64,000 bases of DNA from Blastobasis lacticolella (GCA_905147135.1 LR990049.1:9317428-9381427); one strand, 5' to 3'. Positions 23,204 to 35,560 are shown, counted from the stretch's first letter. The notes: generated by a model not told the origin, from the sequence alone. Made by a program: numbers and translations.

Positions 23204-23412
23204 TATTCATATTCACATTCATTTATTTAGTAAATATTTTACACCGTCATATAATTGTTATGTAATTATTCTTAATATTAATAATCATTTAAGAAATTAA
23301 TTAACATAAATTAACAAGTATGTCAATATAAAATTGAAAACAATCACAATATAAATAAACGTAGTAACTACATAAGTGCGTAGCTAAATTAATGTTGTCT
23401 CATAATAAAATT
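23204..23412 (-). mobile_element. 209-bp AT-rich insertion in the satellite
   Basis: It is flanked by GGTCA on both sides (23199-23203 and 23413-23417), which would be a 5-bp target-site duplication of the monomer. The left end, read on the minus strand, is a TAAATGAATGTGAATATGAA-type simple tail, fitting the 3' end of a 5'-truncated retroelement. Nothing in it is coding. Confidence 0.65.
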
Positions 23413-26400
23413 GGTCAGGGCTACCCAAGACATCCATGCATACTTCTACGGCATTTGGTCAGGGCTACCCTCTGACATTGCCAACCCATTCATACATACT
23501 TCCATGGCATTCGGTCAGGGCTACCCTCTGACATTGCCAACCCATTCATACATACTTCCATGGCATTCGGTCAGGGCTACCCTCTGACATTGCCAACACA
23601 TCCGTACATACTTCCATGGCATTTGGCCTGGGCTACCCTCTGACATTGCCAACACATCCATACACACTTCCATGGCATTTGGTCAGGGCTACCCTCTGAC
23701 ATTGCCAACACATCCATACATACTTCCATGGCATTCGGTCAGAGCTACCCTCTGGCATTGCTAACACATTCATACACACTTTTACGGCATTTGGTCAGGG
23801 CTACCCTCTGACATTGCCAACCCATTCATACATACTTCGATAGCATTTGGTCCGGGCTACCCTCTGACATTGCCAACACATAAATACATACTTCCATGGC
23901 ATTTGGTCAGGGTTACCCTCTGACATTGCCAACACATCCATACACACTTCCATGGCATTTGGTCCGGGCTACCCTCTGACATTGCCAACACATCCATACA
24001 TACTTTCATGGCATTCGGTCAGGGCTACCCTCCGACATTGCCAACACATCCATACATACTTCCATGGCATTTGGTCCGGGCTACCCTCTGATATTGCCAA
24101 CACATCCATACATACTTCCATGGCATTCGGTCAGAGCTACCCTCTGGCATTGCCAACACATCCATACACACTTCCATGGCATTTGGTCCGGGCTACCCTC
24201 TGACATTGCCAACACATAAATACATACTTCCATGGCATTTGGTCAGGGCTACCCTCTGACATTGCCAACCCATTCATACATACTTCCATGGCATTCGGTC
24301 AGGGCTACCCTCTGACATTGCCAACAAATCCATACATACTTCCATGGCATTCGGTCAGGGCTACCCTCTGACATTGCCAACCCATTCATACATACTTCCA
24401 TGGCATTCGGTCAGGGCTACCCTCTGACATTGCCAACACATCCATACATACTTCTATGGCATTTGGTCCGGGCTACCCTCTGACATTGCCAACACATCCA
24501 TACATACTTTCATGGCATTTGGTCAGGGCTACCCTCTGACATTGCCAACACATCCATACATATTTCCATGGCATTCGGTCAGGGCTACCCTCTGACATTG
24601 CCAACACATCCATACATACTTCAATGGCATTCGGTCAGGGCTACCCTCTGACATTGCCAACACATCCATACATACTTTCATGGCATTTGGTCAGGGCTAC
24701 CCTCTGACATTGCAACCCATCCATACATACTTCCATGGCATTCGGTCAGGGCTACCCTCTGACATTGCCAACACATCCATACATACTTTCATGGCATTCG
24801 GTCAGGGCTACCCTCTGACATTGCCAACACATCCATACATACTTCCATGGCATTTGGTCCGGGCTACCCTCTGACATTGCCAACCCATTCATACATACTT
24901 CGATAGCATTTGGTCCGGGCTACCCTCTGACATTGCCAACACATAAATACATACTTCCATGGCATTTGGTCAGGGCTACCCTCTGGCATTGCCAACACAT
25001 CCATACACACTTCCATGGCATTTGGTCCGGGCTACCCTCTGACATTGCCAACACATAAATACATACTTCCATGGCATTTGGTCAGGGCTACCCTCTGACA
25101 TTGCCAACACATCCATACATACTTCCATGGCATTCGGTCAGGGCTACCCTCTGACATTGCCAACAAATCCATACATACTTCCATGGCATTCGGTCAGGGC
25201 TACTTTCTGACATTGCCAACCCATTCATACATACTTCCATGGCATTCGGTCAGGGCTACCCTCTGACATTGCCAACACATCCATACATACTTCCATGGCA
25301 TTTGGTCCGGGCTACCCTCTGACATTGCCAACACATCCATACATACTTTCATGGTATTTGGTCAGGGCTACCCTCTGACATTGCCAACACATCCATACAT
25401 ATTTCCATGGCATTCGGTCAGGGCTACCCTCTGACATTGCCAACACATCCATACATACTTCCATGGCATTCGGTCAGGGCTACCCTCTGACATTGCCAAC
25501 ACATCCATACATACTTTCATGGCATTTGGTCAGGGCTACCCTCTGACATTGTCAACCCATCCATACATACTTCCATGGCATTCGGTCAGGGCTACCCTCT
25601 GACATTGCCAACACATCCATACATACTTCCATGGCATTCAGTCAGGGCTACCCTCTGACATTGCCAACAAATCCATACATACTTCCATGGCATTCGGTCA
25701 GGGCTACTTTCTGACATTGCCAACCCATTCATACATACTTCCATGGCATTCGGTCAGGGCTACCCTCTGACATTGCCAACACATCCATACATACTTCCAT
25801 GGCATTTGGTCCGGGCTACCCTCTGACATTGCCAACACATCCATACATATTTCCATGGCATTCAGTCAGGGCTACCCTCTGACATTGCCAACACATCCAT
25901 ACATACTTCCATGGCATTCGGTCAGGGCTACCCTCTGACATTGCCAACACATCCATACATACTTTCATGGCATTTGGTCAGGGCTACCCTCTGACATTGT
26001 CAACCCATCCATACATACTTCCATGGCATTCGGTCAGGGCTACCCTCTGACATTGCCAACACATCCATACATACTTCTATGGCATTCGGTCAGGGCTACC
26101 CTCTGACATTGCCAACACATCCATACATACTTCCATGGCATTCGGTCAGGGCTACCCTTTGACATTGTCAACACATCCATACACACTTCTACGGCATTTG
26201 GTCAGGGCTACCCTCTGACATTGCCAACCTATTCATACATACTTCCATGGCATTTTGTCAGGGCTGCCGTCTGATATTGCCAACACATCCATATATACTT
26301 TTATGGCATTTGGTCAGGGCTACCCTCTGACATTACCAACCCATTTATACATACTTAAATGGCATTCGGTCAGGGCTACCGTCTGACGTTGCCAACACAT

Positions 26401-27665
26401 CCATACATACTTCCATGGCATTTGGTCAGGGCTACCCTCTGACATTGCCAACACATCCGTACATACTTCCATGGCATTTGGTCCGGGCTACCCTCTGACA
26501 TTGCCAACACATCCATACATACTTCCATGGCATTCGGTCAGGGCTACCCTCTGACATTGCCAACAAATCCATACATACTTCCATGGCATTCGGTCAGGGC
26601 TACTTTCTGACATTGCCAACCCATTCATACATACTTCCATGGCATTCGGTCAGGGCTACCCTCTGACATTGCCAACACATCCATACATACTTCCATGGCA
26701 TTTGGTCCGGGCTACCCTCTGACATTGCCAACACATCCATACATACTTTCATGGCATTTGGTCAGGGCTACCCTCTGACATTGCCAACACATCCATACAT
26801 ATTTCCATGGCATTCGGTCAGGGCTACCCTCTGACATTGCCAACACATCCATACATACTTCCATGGCATTCGGTCAGGGCTACCCTCTGACATTGCCAAC
26901 ACATCCATACATACTTTCATGGCATTTGGTCAGGGCTACCCTCTGACATTGTCAACCCATCCATACATACTTCCATGGCATTTGGTCCGGGCTACTTTCT
27001 GACATTGCCAACCCATTCATACATACTTCCATGGCATTCGGTCAGGGCTACCCTCTGACATTGCCAACACATCCATACACACTTCCATGGCATTTGGTCA
27101 GGGCTACCCTCTGACATTGCCAACACATCCATACATACTTCCATGGCATTCGGTCAGAGCTACCCTCTGGCATTGCCAACACATTCATACACACTTTTAC
27201 GGCATTTGGTCAGGGCTACCCTCTGACATTGCCAACCCATTCATACATACTTCGATAGCATTTGGTCCGGGCTACCCTCTGACATTGCCAACACATAAAT
27301 ACATACTTCCATGGCATTTGGTCAGGGCTACCCTCTGACATTGCCAACACATCCATACACACTTCCATGGCATTTGGTCCGGGCTACCCTCTGACATTGC
27401 CAACACATCCATACATACTTTCATGGCATTCGGTCAGGGCTACCCTCTGACATTGTAAGTAAGTAAGTAAGTAAATAATTTATTATCAACTGGACGCCAC
27501 AACACAACATATATACTTACAAAGAATTACATACATATTTCGACACACAATCATACAACAAAAAAAAATCAAAAATAAAATCAAAAATAAAATCAAAATA
27601 AAATTACATAATTCTTATAAAAACTAACTTGGCATTGCCGTGCTGTGCCCTCCCGATCGATAAAA

Positions 27666-27737
27666 GGACCTCACTCAGCATGAGCCGTGGCCAAAGCCGC
27701 GGCGCTGGTCTTCCGCGGGTCCCGCGGAGTGAGGTCC
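27666..27737 (-). other. Strong hairpin in the LINE 3' untranslated region
   Basis: GGACCTCACTC (27666-27676) and GAGTGAGGTCC (27727-27737) are a perfect 11-bp inverted repeat around a GC-rich loop that itself contains two CCGCGG palindromes. It may serve template recognition by the reverse transcriptase; that is inference. Confidence 0.6.
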
Positions 27738-28226
27738 GGACCGCTACCCTTACTACGTGTGTTTATATATACAGTAGAATTTTAAAGATATTATAGTAGT
27801 AAATGATAATTTTACAATAATACATAATAATTAATTGTTGAAAATGTGGTGTGTAGTGACCTTATCAAACTATAAAAACATCCGTTCCGTGTTTGCCAGT
27901 CACTTGCTCGCTACTCGCCATTCTGTTACGTCCGCCAACATAAAGATGTCGATCCGAGTGTTGTAAAAAAATATAAAATAAAATAATATAATATCACAAA
28001 TAGTTGTAATGTCCAAGTAAATTATATGTGTATATTAGATAAATATTTTGAAATTAAGCATTAAAATTTACAAATTAATATAATTGTGGGTATGTCAAAA
28101 AAAAATTAAAAAAAATAAGAAAAGAATAATTAATTAATTCATGTAGTGTCCAGTGAACAGTGAACCAAGCTTCAGGACAAGTGCTTCTCCGCAGCATCCT
28201 CCCATGTCACGGTATGTCAATGCGTA

Positions 28227-28700
28227 TTACGAATCTACTTGTGCTCTCAGCACATGTACTTTTAATTTATTCTTGAACCCGTACAATGTTTTTAGGGACC
28301 GAATAGGAGGTGGAAGATCATTCCATACCTTGGCTGAAGCATACTTGAAACAACGCTGAAATGCACTTGTACGATGTTTCGGTACGGTCATCAAATAGCT
28401 GCTAGCCCGAGTTCCGTACTGGTTATTGTCTCGCGACCAACATAACTTTGAAGCTAGGTAAGACGGATACTGGTATCTCACAACTCCAAACAACATCGTC
28501 GCAAAGTGCACATACTGCCTTGCGCTCATTTTTAAAACTTTAGCCTTGTTTAAATACGGAGTCACATGCGAGCGGGGTGGTATGTCGAAGCAGAACCTAG
28601 CACAAGCGTTTTGGACTCTCTGTATCTTATTATGTGTTTGCTTCAAAATACAAGGACCGTATACTACGTCCATGTAGTTAAACTTGGATAAAATGAGCGA
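28227..28700 (-). pseudogene. C-terminal fragment of a LINE reverse transcriptase protein
   Basis: About 157 codons begin at the truncation point with SLILSKFNYMDVVYGPC, continue through IQRVQNACARFCFDIPPR and LFGVVRY, and end with KVWNDLPPPIRSL before a stop at 28227. This is the conserved region after the reverse transcriptase domain in many insect non-LTR elements (CR1/Jockey-like group; exact clade not assigned). The catalytic domain and endonuclease are missing, so the copy is dead. An open frame extends 5' into the satellite only by chance, giving an apparent 204-residue ORF. The frame is otherwise uninterrupted. Confidence 0.85.
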
Positions 28701-30463
28701 ATTGCCAACACATCCATACATACTTCCATGGCATTTGGTCCGGGCTACCCTCTGACATTGCCAACACATCCATACACACTTCCATGACATTTGGTCCGGG
28801 CTACCCTCTGACATTGCCAACACATCCATACATACTTCCATGGCATTCGGTCAGAGCTACCCTCTGGCATTGCCAACACATCCATACACACTTCCATGGC
28901 ATTTGGTCCGAGCTACCCTCTGACATTGTCAACCCATTCATACATACTTCCATGGCATTTGGTCAGGGCTACCCTCTGGCATTGCCAACACATCCATACA
29001 TACTTCCATGGCATTTGGTCCGGGCCACCCTTTGACATTGCCAACACATCCATACATACTTCCATGGCATTTGGTCCGGGCCACCATCTGACATTGCCAA
29101 CACATTCATACATACTTTCATGGCATTTGGTCAGGGCTGCCCTCTGACATTGTCAACCCATCCATACATACTTCCATGGCATTCGGTCAGGGCTACCCTC
29201 TGGCATTGCCAACACATCCATACACACTTCTACGGCATTTGGTCAGGGCTACCCTTTGACATTGCCAACCCATTCATAAATACTTCCATGGCATTTGGTC
29301 AGGGCTACCCTCTGACATTGCCAACCCATTCATACATACTTCCATGGCATTTGGTCCGGGCTACCCTCTGACATTGCCAACACATCCATACACACTTCCA
29401 TGGCATTTGGTCCGGGCTACCCTCTGACATTGCCAACACATCCATACATACTTTCATGGCATTCGGTCAGGGCTACCCTCTGATATTGCCAACACATCCA
29501 TACATACTTCCATGGCATTCGGTCAGGGCTACCCTTTGACATTGTCAACACATCCATACACACTTCTACGGCATTTGGTCAGGGCTACCCTCTGACATTG
29601 CCAACCCATTCATACATACTTCCATGGCATTTTGTCAGGGCTGCCGTCTGATATTGCCAACTCATCCATATATACTTTCATGGCATTTGGTCAGGGCTAC
29701 CCTCTGACATTACCAACCCATTTATACATACTTAAATGGCATTCGGTCAGGGCTACCGTCTGACGTTGCCAACACATCCATACATACTTCCATGGCATTT
29801 GGTCAGGGCTACCCTCTGACATTGCCAACACATCCATACATATTTCCATGGCATTTGGTCAGGGCTACCCTTTGACATTGTTAACACATCCATACATACT
29901 TCCAAGGCATTAGGTCAGGGCTACCCTCTGACATTGCCAAACCCATTCATACATACTTCCATGGCATTTGGTCAGGGCTACCCTCTGACATTGCCAAACC
30001 CATTCATACATACTTCCATGGCATTTGGTCAGGGCTACCCTCTGGCATTGCCAACACATCCATACATTCTTCCATGGTATTTGGTCAGGGCTACCCTCTG
30101 ACATTGCCAACACATCCATACATACTTCCATGGCATTCGGTCAGGGCTACATTGGGGCTATTTCTATACATACTTCCAAGGCATTTGGTCAGGGCTATCC
30201 TTTGAAATTGCCAACACATCTATACATACTTCCATGACATTTGGTCAGTGCTATTAATAACATATTCATACTTTCATGACATTTAGTTAGCGCCCTCACA
30301 TTCATACATAATTCCAAAGCGTTTAGTCATGGCTACTCTTCGAATTTGCCGACACTTTCATACTGACGATGACATTTGGTCAGGGCTAACTAGTCTTTGC
30401 CCATAAAAATGTTAAATAAATAAAATTCGAAAATTAAATACATCAAAGCTTAGAGATATTCAA

Positions 30464-30810
30464 GAGAAGTAGGGCATAGCGGAGTGTCTCGTTCGATTTG
30501 GAGCCGCCACACTGGGAAAGTTCCTCCACCTTACAGAATATCGCAGCTAAATAATACTCTTTTAAATAGTATTATGTTTCTGCCGGTGAGTAAGGTTTCC
30601 AGTGCTCCATGGGGTGGGGATTTGGGGAACCGTTGCTTTGACAGTGGAGTGGCATTTGCCTTTTTGCTGCCAGAGCAACGTGTTATAGAGGTGGGCAACG
30701 CATTGGCGATACTCTTTGTGTTGCTAATGTCTATAGGCAGTGGTGACCACTTTCCATCAGGTGGCCCGCTTGCCTGTTTGCCTACCGAATGACATAAAAA
30801 AATATATTTA
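30464..30810 (+). repeat. SINE-like repeat family A, copy 2
   Basis: It begins GAGAAGTAGGGCATAGCGG and ends GACATAAAAAAATA, collinear with copies 1 and 3. Like copy 3, it keeps CAGTGCTCCATGGGG where copy 1 has an 8-bp deletion. Confidence 0.7.
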
Positions 30811-30985
30811 AAGTGATACGCAATAAACCATGTTTACCTAGAAAATACATTAAACTACTTTAAAGCGGTACGTTTTTCATACAACTTGTATGTAATCTTT
30901 TATTAAATTCGTGCTAGGGTTTGACGTTTTTATATTATACGAGTACTCTTTATCACAAAATGCATGTTTCTAAGTCATAAAACAG

Positions 30986-31250
30986 AGTACAATGGCGAGC
31001 TTATCCCTAGAAGAGATATCTTCCAGCCAACCCCACAATCTGTGGAGAGACCATAATGTCGGGAGTAATACGTGTAATTTGCTAGTTTCGAGTTACGCGA
31101 CTCGTCTCTCTCTCACGCTTACTCTCTACGAAGCCGAACTAGTGGCCGCGCTCTTAGCGTCACTGGTATTTTTGCATACGATGCTGTATGAATGGCTATC
31201 CGATGACAGGGAAAGGTATGATGTACTGCCATTGCGATATTCGTGATACA
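30986..31250 (-). repeat. Possible LINE remnant, family C
   Basis: GAGTACAATGGCGAGCTTAT followed by TCTTCCAGCCAACC parallels the family C copy at 54945-55150. The accompanying plus-strand ORF (30992-31246, 84 codons) is not recognised and is probably fortuitous. Confidence 0.35.
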
Positions 31251-31355
31251 CGTCAATATGAATCGTGCGTATGTGTGTGACTGTTCTGTATCCACTTATG
31301 CAATATACAGGTTTATGCGATGCCAGCTTGTAGATATTCGAATATGCCAAAAGGG

Positions 31356-32205
31356 TTTTTTTTTTTTATACCACTAAGGTGGCAAACAAGCTTGCGGCCT
31401 GCCTGATGGTAAGCAGTCACCGCAGCCTATGGACGTTTGCAATACCAGGGGCATCACCCACGCGTTGCCGACCCCGTAAAAACCTTTTAACCCCTTTCTT
31501 GAAGAACTCCATGTTGTACTCTCCAGGGAAAACCTCTCCAGGTAGTTCATTCCACAACCTTAGTGTGCGTGGGAGAAAGTTCCTTTGGAACCGCACAGTT
31601 CGCGACCAATTTGGCTCCAAGGTGTGAGGATGAACTCCCTGTCGATGGCGAGCGGTGCGATGAAAGAATGTAGCTGTAGGCATCATGTCAAACAGTTCTT
31701 CAGAACAAACACCATTGTACAAGCGGTAGAACACACAAAGGGAGGCGAAATCCCTCCGCTGACTCAGCGGCTCAATACCACCTGTGAGCATAGTATCATC
31801 GACAATTCTCACAGCGCGCTTTTGGATCGAGTCACATGGACTAAGCTGATATGCCGGTGCTCCCGCCCATAGATGAGAGCAATACTCAAGATGGGGTCTG
31901 ACTTGAGCCTTGTAAAGGAGAAGCCGTTGCCCCGGCGTGAAGTATTGCTTTGATCTATTAAGCACACCCAGCTTTTTAGATGCGAGCTTGACCTTTTCTT
32001 CCAAATGACTGCGAAACTGGACGTCGCTGGAGATGTCGACACCTAGGATATGTATGCTCTTAGAGTTGGTAAGCGGTGTATCCTGGAACTGAGGAGCTAC
32101 AACAAAAGGAGTTTTCTTGGCGGTGAACGCGCATACTTGTGTCTTAGTAGTTGTGGGGTGGCATGAGATTAACGAAACGTTCAGAAAGTTATGGAAATAT
32201 AAAAA
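31356..32205 (-). mobile_element. 5'-truncated Jockey/CR1-like LINE
   Basis: The minus-strand 3' end has a poly-A tail (plus-strand T run at about 31356-31367), a short 3' UTR with CCATCAGGCAGGCC, and the end of the pol ORF. The element is truncated near 32205, where the coding similarity stops at an in-frame TGA. Its last ~130 bp are shared with SINE-like family A. Confidence 0.85.
31417..32202 (-). pseudogene. C-terminal fragment of Jockey/CR1-like reverse transcriptase
   Basis: Reading starts upstream of the first Met (32004) with HPTTTKTQVCAFTAKKTPF, continues through ILGVDISSDVQFRSHLE, VRPHLEYCSHLWAGAP, IQKRAVRIVDD and RTLRLWNELPGEVFP, and stops at 31419-31417. This is the segment after the YxDD box in Jockey/CR1 proteins, including the thumb region. 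The frame is open throughout, so the insertion is fairly young, but endonuclease, fingers and palm are missing and it cannot move on its own. Confidence 0.85.
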
Positions 32206-32371
32206 TCAAGTTACTTGTCTGTGGTCTTTACCAAATATTATGATATTCTGGGTTTAAATTAATTTAATACAATAGGATGAAGGGAGTAATTTTCCTGTTT
32301 TGACTACTTTTAATTATCGATTAACTTTTATTATTATTTAACCTACTCGCAACTGCCAACCAACGCATATA

Positions 32372-32560
32372 AATGAAATGAAATAAAAATATATTTATTG
32401 TTGCTATAAGACACCACATCACAAGCTCACAATACAAAAAACATCTCGTACTTACAGCAGACAGTGAACGATAAGCATTAACAAAATAATTCACAAATTA
32501 CCTAGAACTAGCGTAGGTAACTAAACTAACAGAGACTTCTATATAATAGCGAAATAAATC
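32372..32560 (-). repeat. Probable LINE 3' end
   Basis: AATAAAAATATATTTATTG followed by CACCACATCACAAGC-type sequence is typical of minus-oriented 3' ends of insect LINEs. No coding part remains. Confidence 0.3.
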
Positions 32561-35193
32561 AATGTAAATTAAGCATACTCGTACAGTACCAGACATTGAA
32601 AAAAGATTTAATAACAGTGATTATCTCATAAGGAAACCTAATTAAAAACGCGTAGGTATTCATGGGACGTTGGTTCAAAATATTTTTTCTATTGCCTGTA
32701 CAGACTCTGTCTTAAAGCGAATCTGTCCTTAACCGATTATAGGATTTAAACATTATTTCTTTTCTTGACTGGACATCTGTATAGGTATCATATTCAGTCT
32801 CTGAGGTGCAGGTTTGTAAAGTTTCGTATTATGTCTTCGTAATCGGTTTTTCCTTCCGATTAATTTCATTTCCCCAGAGTATAATTCTACTGAATGAATA
32901 CTCGAGACTGATAACAAATATATATACCTGGCCAGGTATCTAAACAAAATCTTCACAAATGTATCAGTGGCGTGCCTAGGGTTTCAGAGTAAGGCAAGCC
33001 GAGAGATGAAGTTTTTGTAGTTTTTACGGTTATTAAAAATAAATCCATCTTTTTGCCACATTACTGATCAAACATCACTTATCACTCTTTAGTTTTATAC
33101 CATCAATATAACTTGAGAACAACCAACAATTCAATGAGTTTGGTACACCGATCTATGAAATTGTCTTATAAGCGATTTACTAATCTTAGAAATAGGTATA
33201 ATAGGAATATATATTAGGAAATAATTTGCTATTTTCTGAGCGATGTTTAAAAACTTTACTTTTTCCATGCAAATCAAAACTTTAGCACATTTTAAACCAT
33301 CACAAGGGACTTTACTTCGTCTATTGTTGATCAATCTAATTAAATCACTTTAACTACAAAACACAACACAAACACAACAAAAAACGAATTACTTATCCGC
33401 TCAAACAATAGTGAAGTTGGTACGTATTCCAGCAATCAACAAACGTACCTACTGCGCATGCGCGAAGTTGCCATTTTCCCAGATCCGTGTACAACTTCAT
33501 ACGCATGCAGGGCTTAAAGTCTCGTACAATTTACTATATAAACAAACGTATAGTTATATCTCATTATAGGATAGTTTTCATATGTAAGAAAGAAACATAC
33601 CGGCCGAAATCGAAACCCGCTTACAAGCCAGCGCGTGCGAGCGAGATGACTGGCCGAGTCTCAATTTCCTCAACTTGCGTGTGCTTCCAGCTGCTAAAAA
33701 AAGTATATTGATAACTACAACATATTTAAGCCAATTATATTACTCCATTACATAGTAAGTATAAAAAATAAATCCAGAGAAATAAATAACTATCATGGTA
33801 AATGTAACCTAATGTAATGTTCACCTAAGCATGGTCGGCATTTATTCGCTTACGATGTAGGCTTAGGAATTTATAACAGTAGAACATCTTTAGTTTGTGT
33901 ATCTTGTAGTTGTTAAGTATCACTCCGAGCCTCCGAGGGCACATAATGATCAAAGTAATTCATTGTGAGTAATTTTTTTATATGTACTGTAGGCATGGGT
34001 GAAAAATAGGTCACTAAAAACAAGAAACAAGAAAAATAGGTACTGTAGGTATGGGTGAATAATAGGTAGCTAAACATTTTAAATTCAAAAGCCGCATTAC
34101 TTACTTACCTTTCATATTTATAACAATGTAAAACAACGTGAAGTCTAACGACTGACTGTCGATTTGTACCTACGTCTATTCGCAGTTGCAGGAAACAATT
34201 CGAACGAAAGTTTCAGCATTAGCTCGCTCGTTACGTTCTGTTGTTATGACACTAATAATGTGGTGTAGTGAAATTCGCTCACGCTTTAGGCGATTAGAAG
34301 AGACGGCTACACGACACTGCGGGTATGACAAATGGCCAGCGATTTGTTTGCGGTGCAGAAGTAGAGCCGAAGCAGTCATAGACACCGGTTTTGTTCAACC
34401 AACTGCACGCAGAAAAGCAATTAGGTAAGATTTAACATCCATTTTAAATGCATTCGGTTGCGAAGTAAAATGTGTTCATTATTACACGTCTAGTACGTGA
34501 CTAAGATACAAATAGGGAACGTAGACGAATACCCTTTGTATGTCAATACGTTAGTCACAATAGGATTTTTTAACCATTTAAAATGTTAATTAAAGGTTAT
34601 TGAAACAAAGAAAGTAAGCTCCATTATATTCCACTTGTCCTATATATGTTGCGTTCAATAGTTGAATGTGCCTACTGCATACAATGTCCAAATTATGAAT
34701 AATCAAAAACAACTCTACATACTTAAGTGAATAGCAAATAATTTTATGCGATTATTTTGACAAACTGAACTGGCAGGCGCCATGGTAAAACATCACCTGC
34801 TTCTGAAACTCTATGAACATTATTATCTCTACTTATCTAACTTAATGTGTAAGTACTTATCCCAGTCCAAAAGTATGGTCATCAGATGACATATCATCGT
34901 TTATTATGTATCAACCATTTATCACTTCTCTCTTGTATACATATAAGTAACAACTTTTTGCTCCATTGGCTATGTAAGAAAATAACTTCGCACGCAACGA
35001 TACTGCTTACACCTATAATTAAGATGCTAATTATGTGTAATCATTATCGCTCTAAGAAGTAATTATACTACGCGAAAGAATACTCCTACAATGTAACATT
35101 TCACACGTCTCAATATTTTACTTTAGAAAATATTTTACAACTTTGATAGCTTTATTGTTTGAGGGTATTATTTGTGTGATTATATTTTTATTA
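32561..35193. other. AT-rich stretch without a convincing gene
   Basis: Short ORFs have no recognisable domains. Two items stand out: an NRF-1-like palindrome at about 33454 and an open, CpG-containing segment at 34192-34424 bounded by splice-like signals; both are treated as findings. The rest is featureless. Confidence 0.35.
33452..33480. promoter_or_regulatory. NRF-1-like site next to a GCCAT motif
   Basis: CTGCGCATGCGCGAAGTTGC is a near-perfect NRF-1/Ewg palindrome (TGCGCATGCGC), followed by GCCATTTTCCC, a YY1/Pho-type core. Such pairs occur in metazoan promoters, but no linked first exon is evident. Confidence 0.35.
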
Positions 35194-35194
35194 C

Positions 35195-35560
35195 AGTCAG
35201 TGGCCGAGTGGAGCGTCGGTGGCAGTGATTCAGATATCCGACTCGTAAGCGAGAGTTACCGGATTCGAATTCCACTGCGGCCATGTACCAATGACTCTTT
35301 TATGAGTTATTTACATTATTTTAATACCAACCGATGATCTTACGGTGAGGGAAAATATCGTAATGAAACCTGCACATGCAGGCTCCTAAATGTGTAACCA
35401 TGATCCAATCTGGTCAGATTCCCCTGGTAACAGGGTCACCGAGGTCAGATGACAGTCGCTCCACTATAATTATCTGATCCGCCAAATCCTGGATCATGAA
35501 CAAGGCGGACCCCGGGCCCTCGTGCGGTTAAGTACAACCGGGACATTAATGCCTAGATAA
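35195..35560 (+). repeat. tRNA-derived SINE with RTE tail (family D), copy 1
   Basis: The head has an A box (TGGCCGAGTGG) and a B box (GGATTCGAATTCC) and looks tRNA-derived. The body includes ATGTACCAATGACTC and ATGATCCAATCTGGTCAGAT. The tail GGCGGACCCCGGGCCCTCG then ACAACCGGGACATTAATGCC matches the 3' end of the RTE LINE at 9915-9975. It was presumably mobilised by that LINE's enzyme. Confidence 0.85.

Larger units (their letters stand above)
27456..28700 (-). mobile_element. 5'-truncated LINE inserted in the satellite
   Basis: This 1245-bp insertion interrupts a monomer, with ATTG on both sides (27452-27455 and 28701-28704). The minus-strand 3' end is a (TTAC)n tail at 27456-27475, preceded by about 770 bp of untranslated sequence. 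The right end is the 5' truncation point inside the reverse transcriptase gene. Confidence 0.88.
17696..30391. repeat. Satellite DNA, about 200 tandem copies of a 56-bp monomer
   Basis: The monomer reads CATGGCATTTGGTCAGGGCT, then ACCCTCTGACATTGCCAACA, then CATCCATACATACTTC. Spacing of landmarks is an exact multiple of 56 over long distances. Common variants are CATTCGG for CATTTGG, GGTCCGGG for GGTCAGGG, CCCATTCATAC for ACATCCATAC, and ACATAAATAC. Monomers decay at both borders, as expected for tandem arrays. The array is broken by insertions at 23204-23412 and 27456-28700. Because 56 is not a multiple of 3, every frame drifts, and the 83-codon ORFs inside are artefacts of the repeat. No transcript signal is visible. 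Each monomer contains a GTCAG/CTGAC dyad. Confidence 0.98.

Noticed and set aside
28700..28841. N-terminal 45 residues of the 204-residue minus ORF as part of a LINE protein
   Set aside because: That part is satellite sequence read through the insertion junction; the LINE begins at 28700.
17691..30237. Many 60-100 codon ORFs beginning MAFGQGYPLTLPTH or MEVCMDVLAMSEG inside the array
   Set aside because: They are chance frames through the 56-bp monomer. The repeat length is not a multiple of three, so the frame drifts and each ORF ends after about 4.5 monomers.
17696..30391. CRISPR-like array
   Set aside because: Units are directly adjacent with no unique spacers, there are no cas genes, and the context is eukaryotic.
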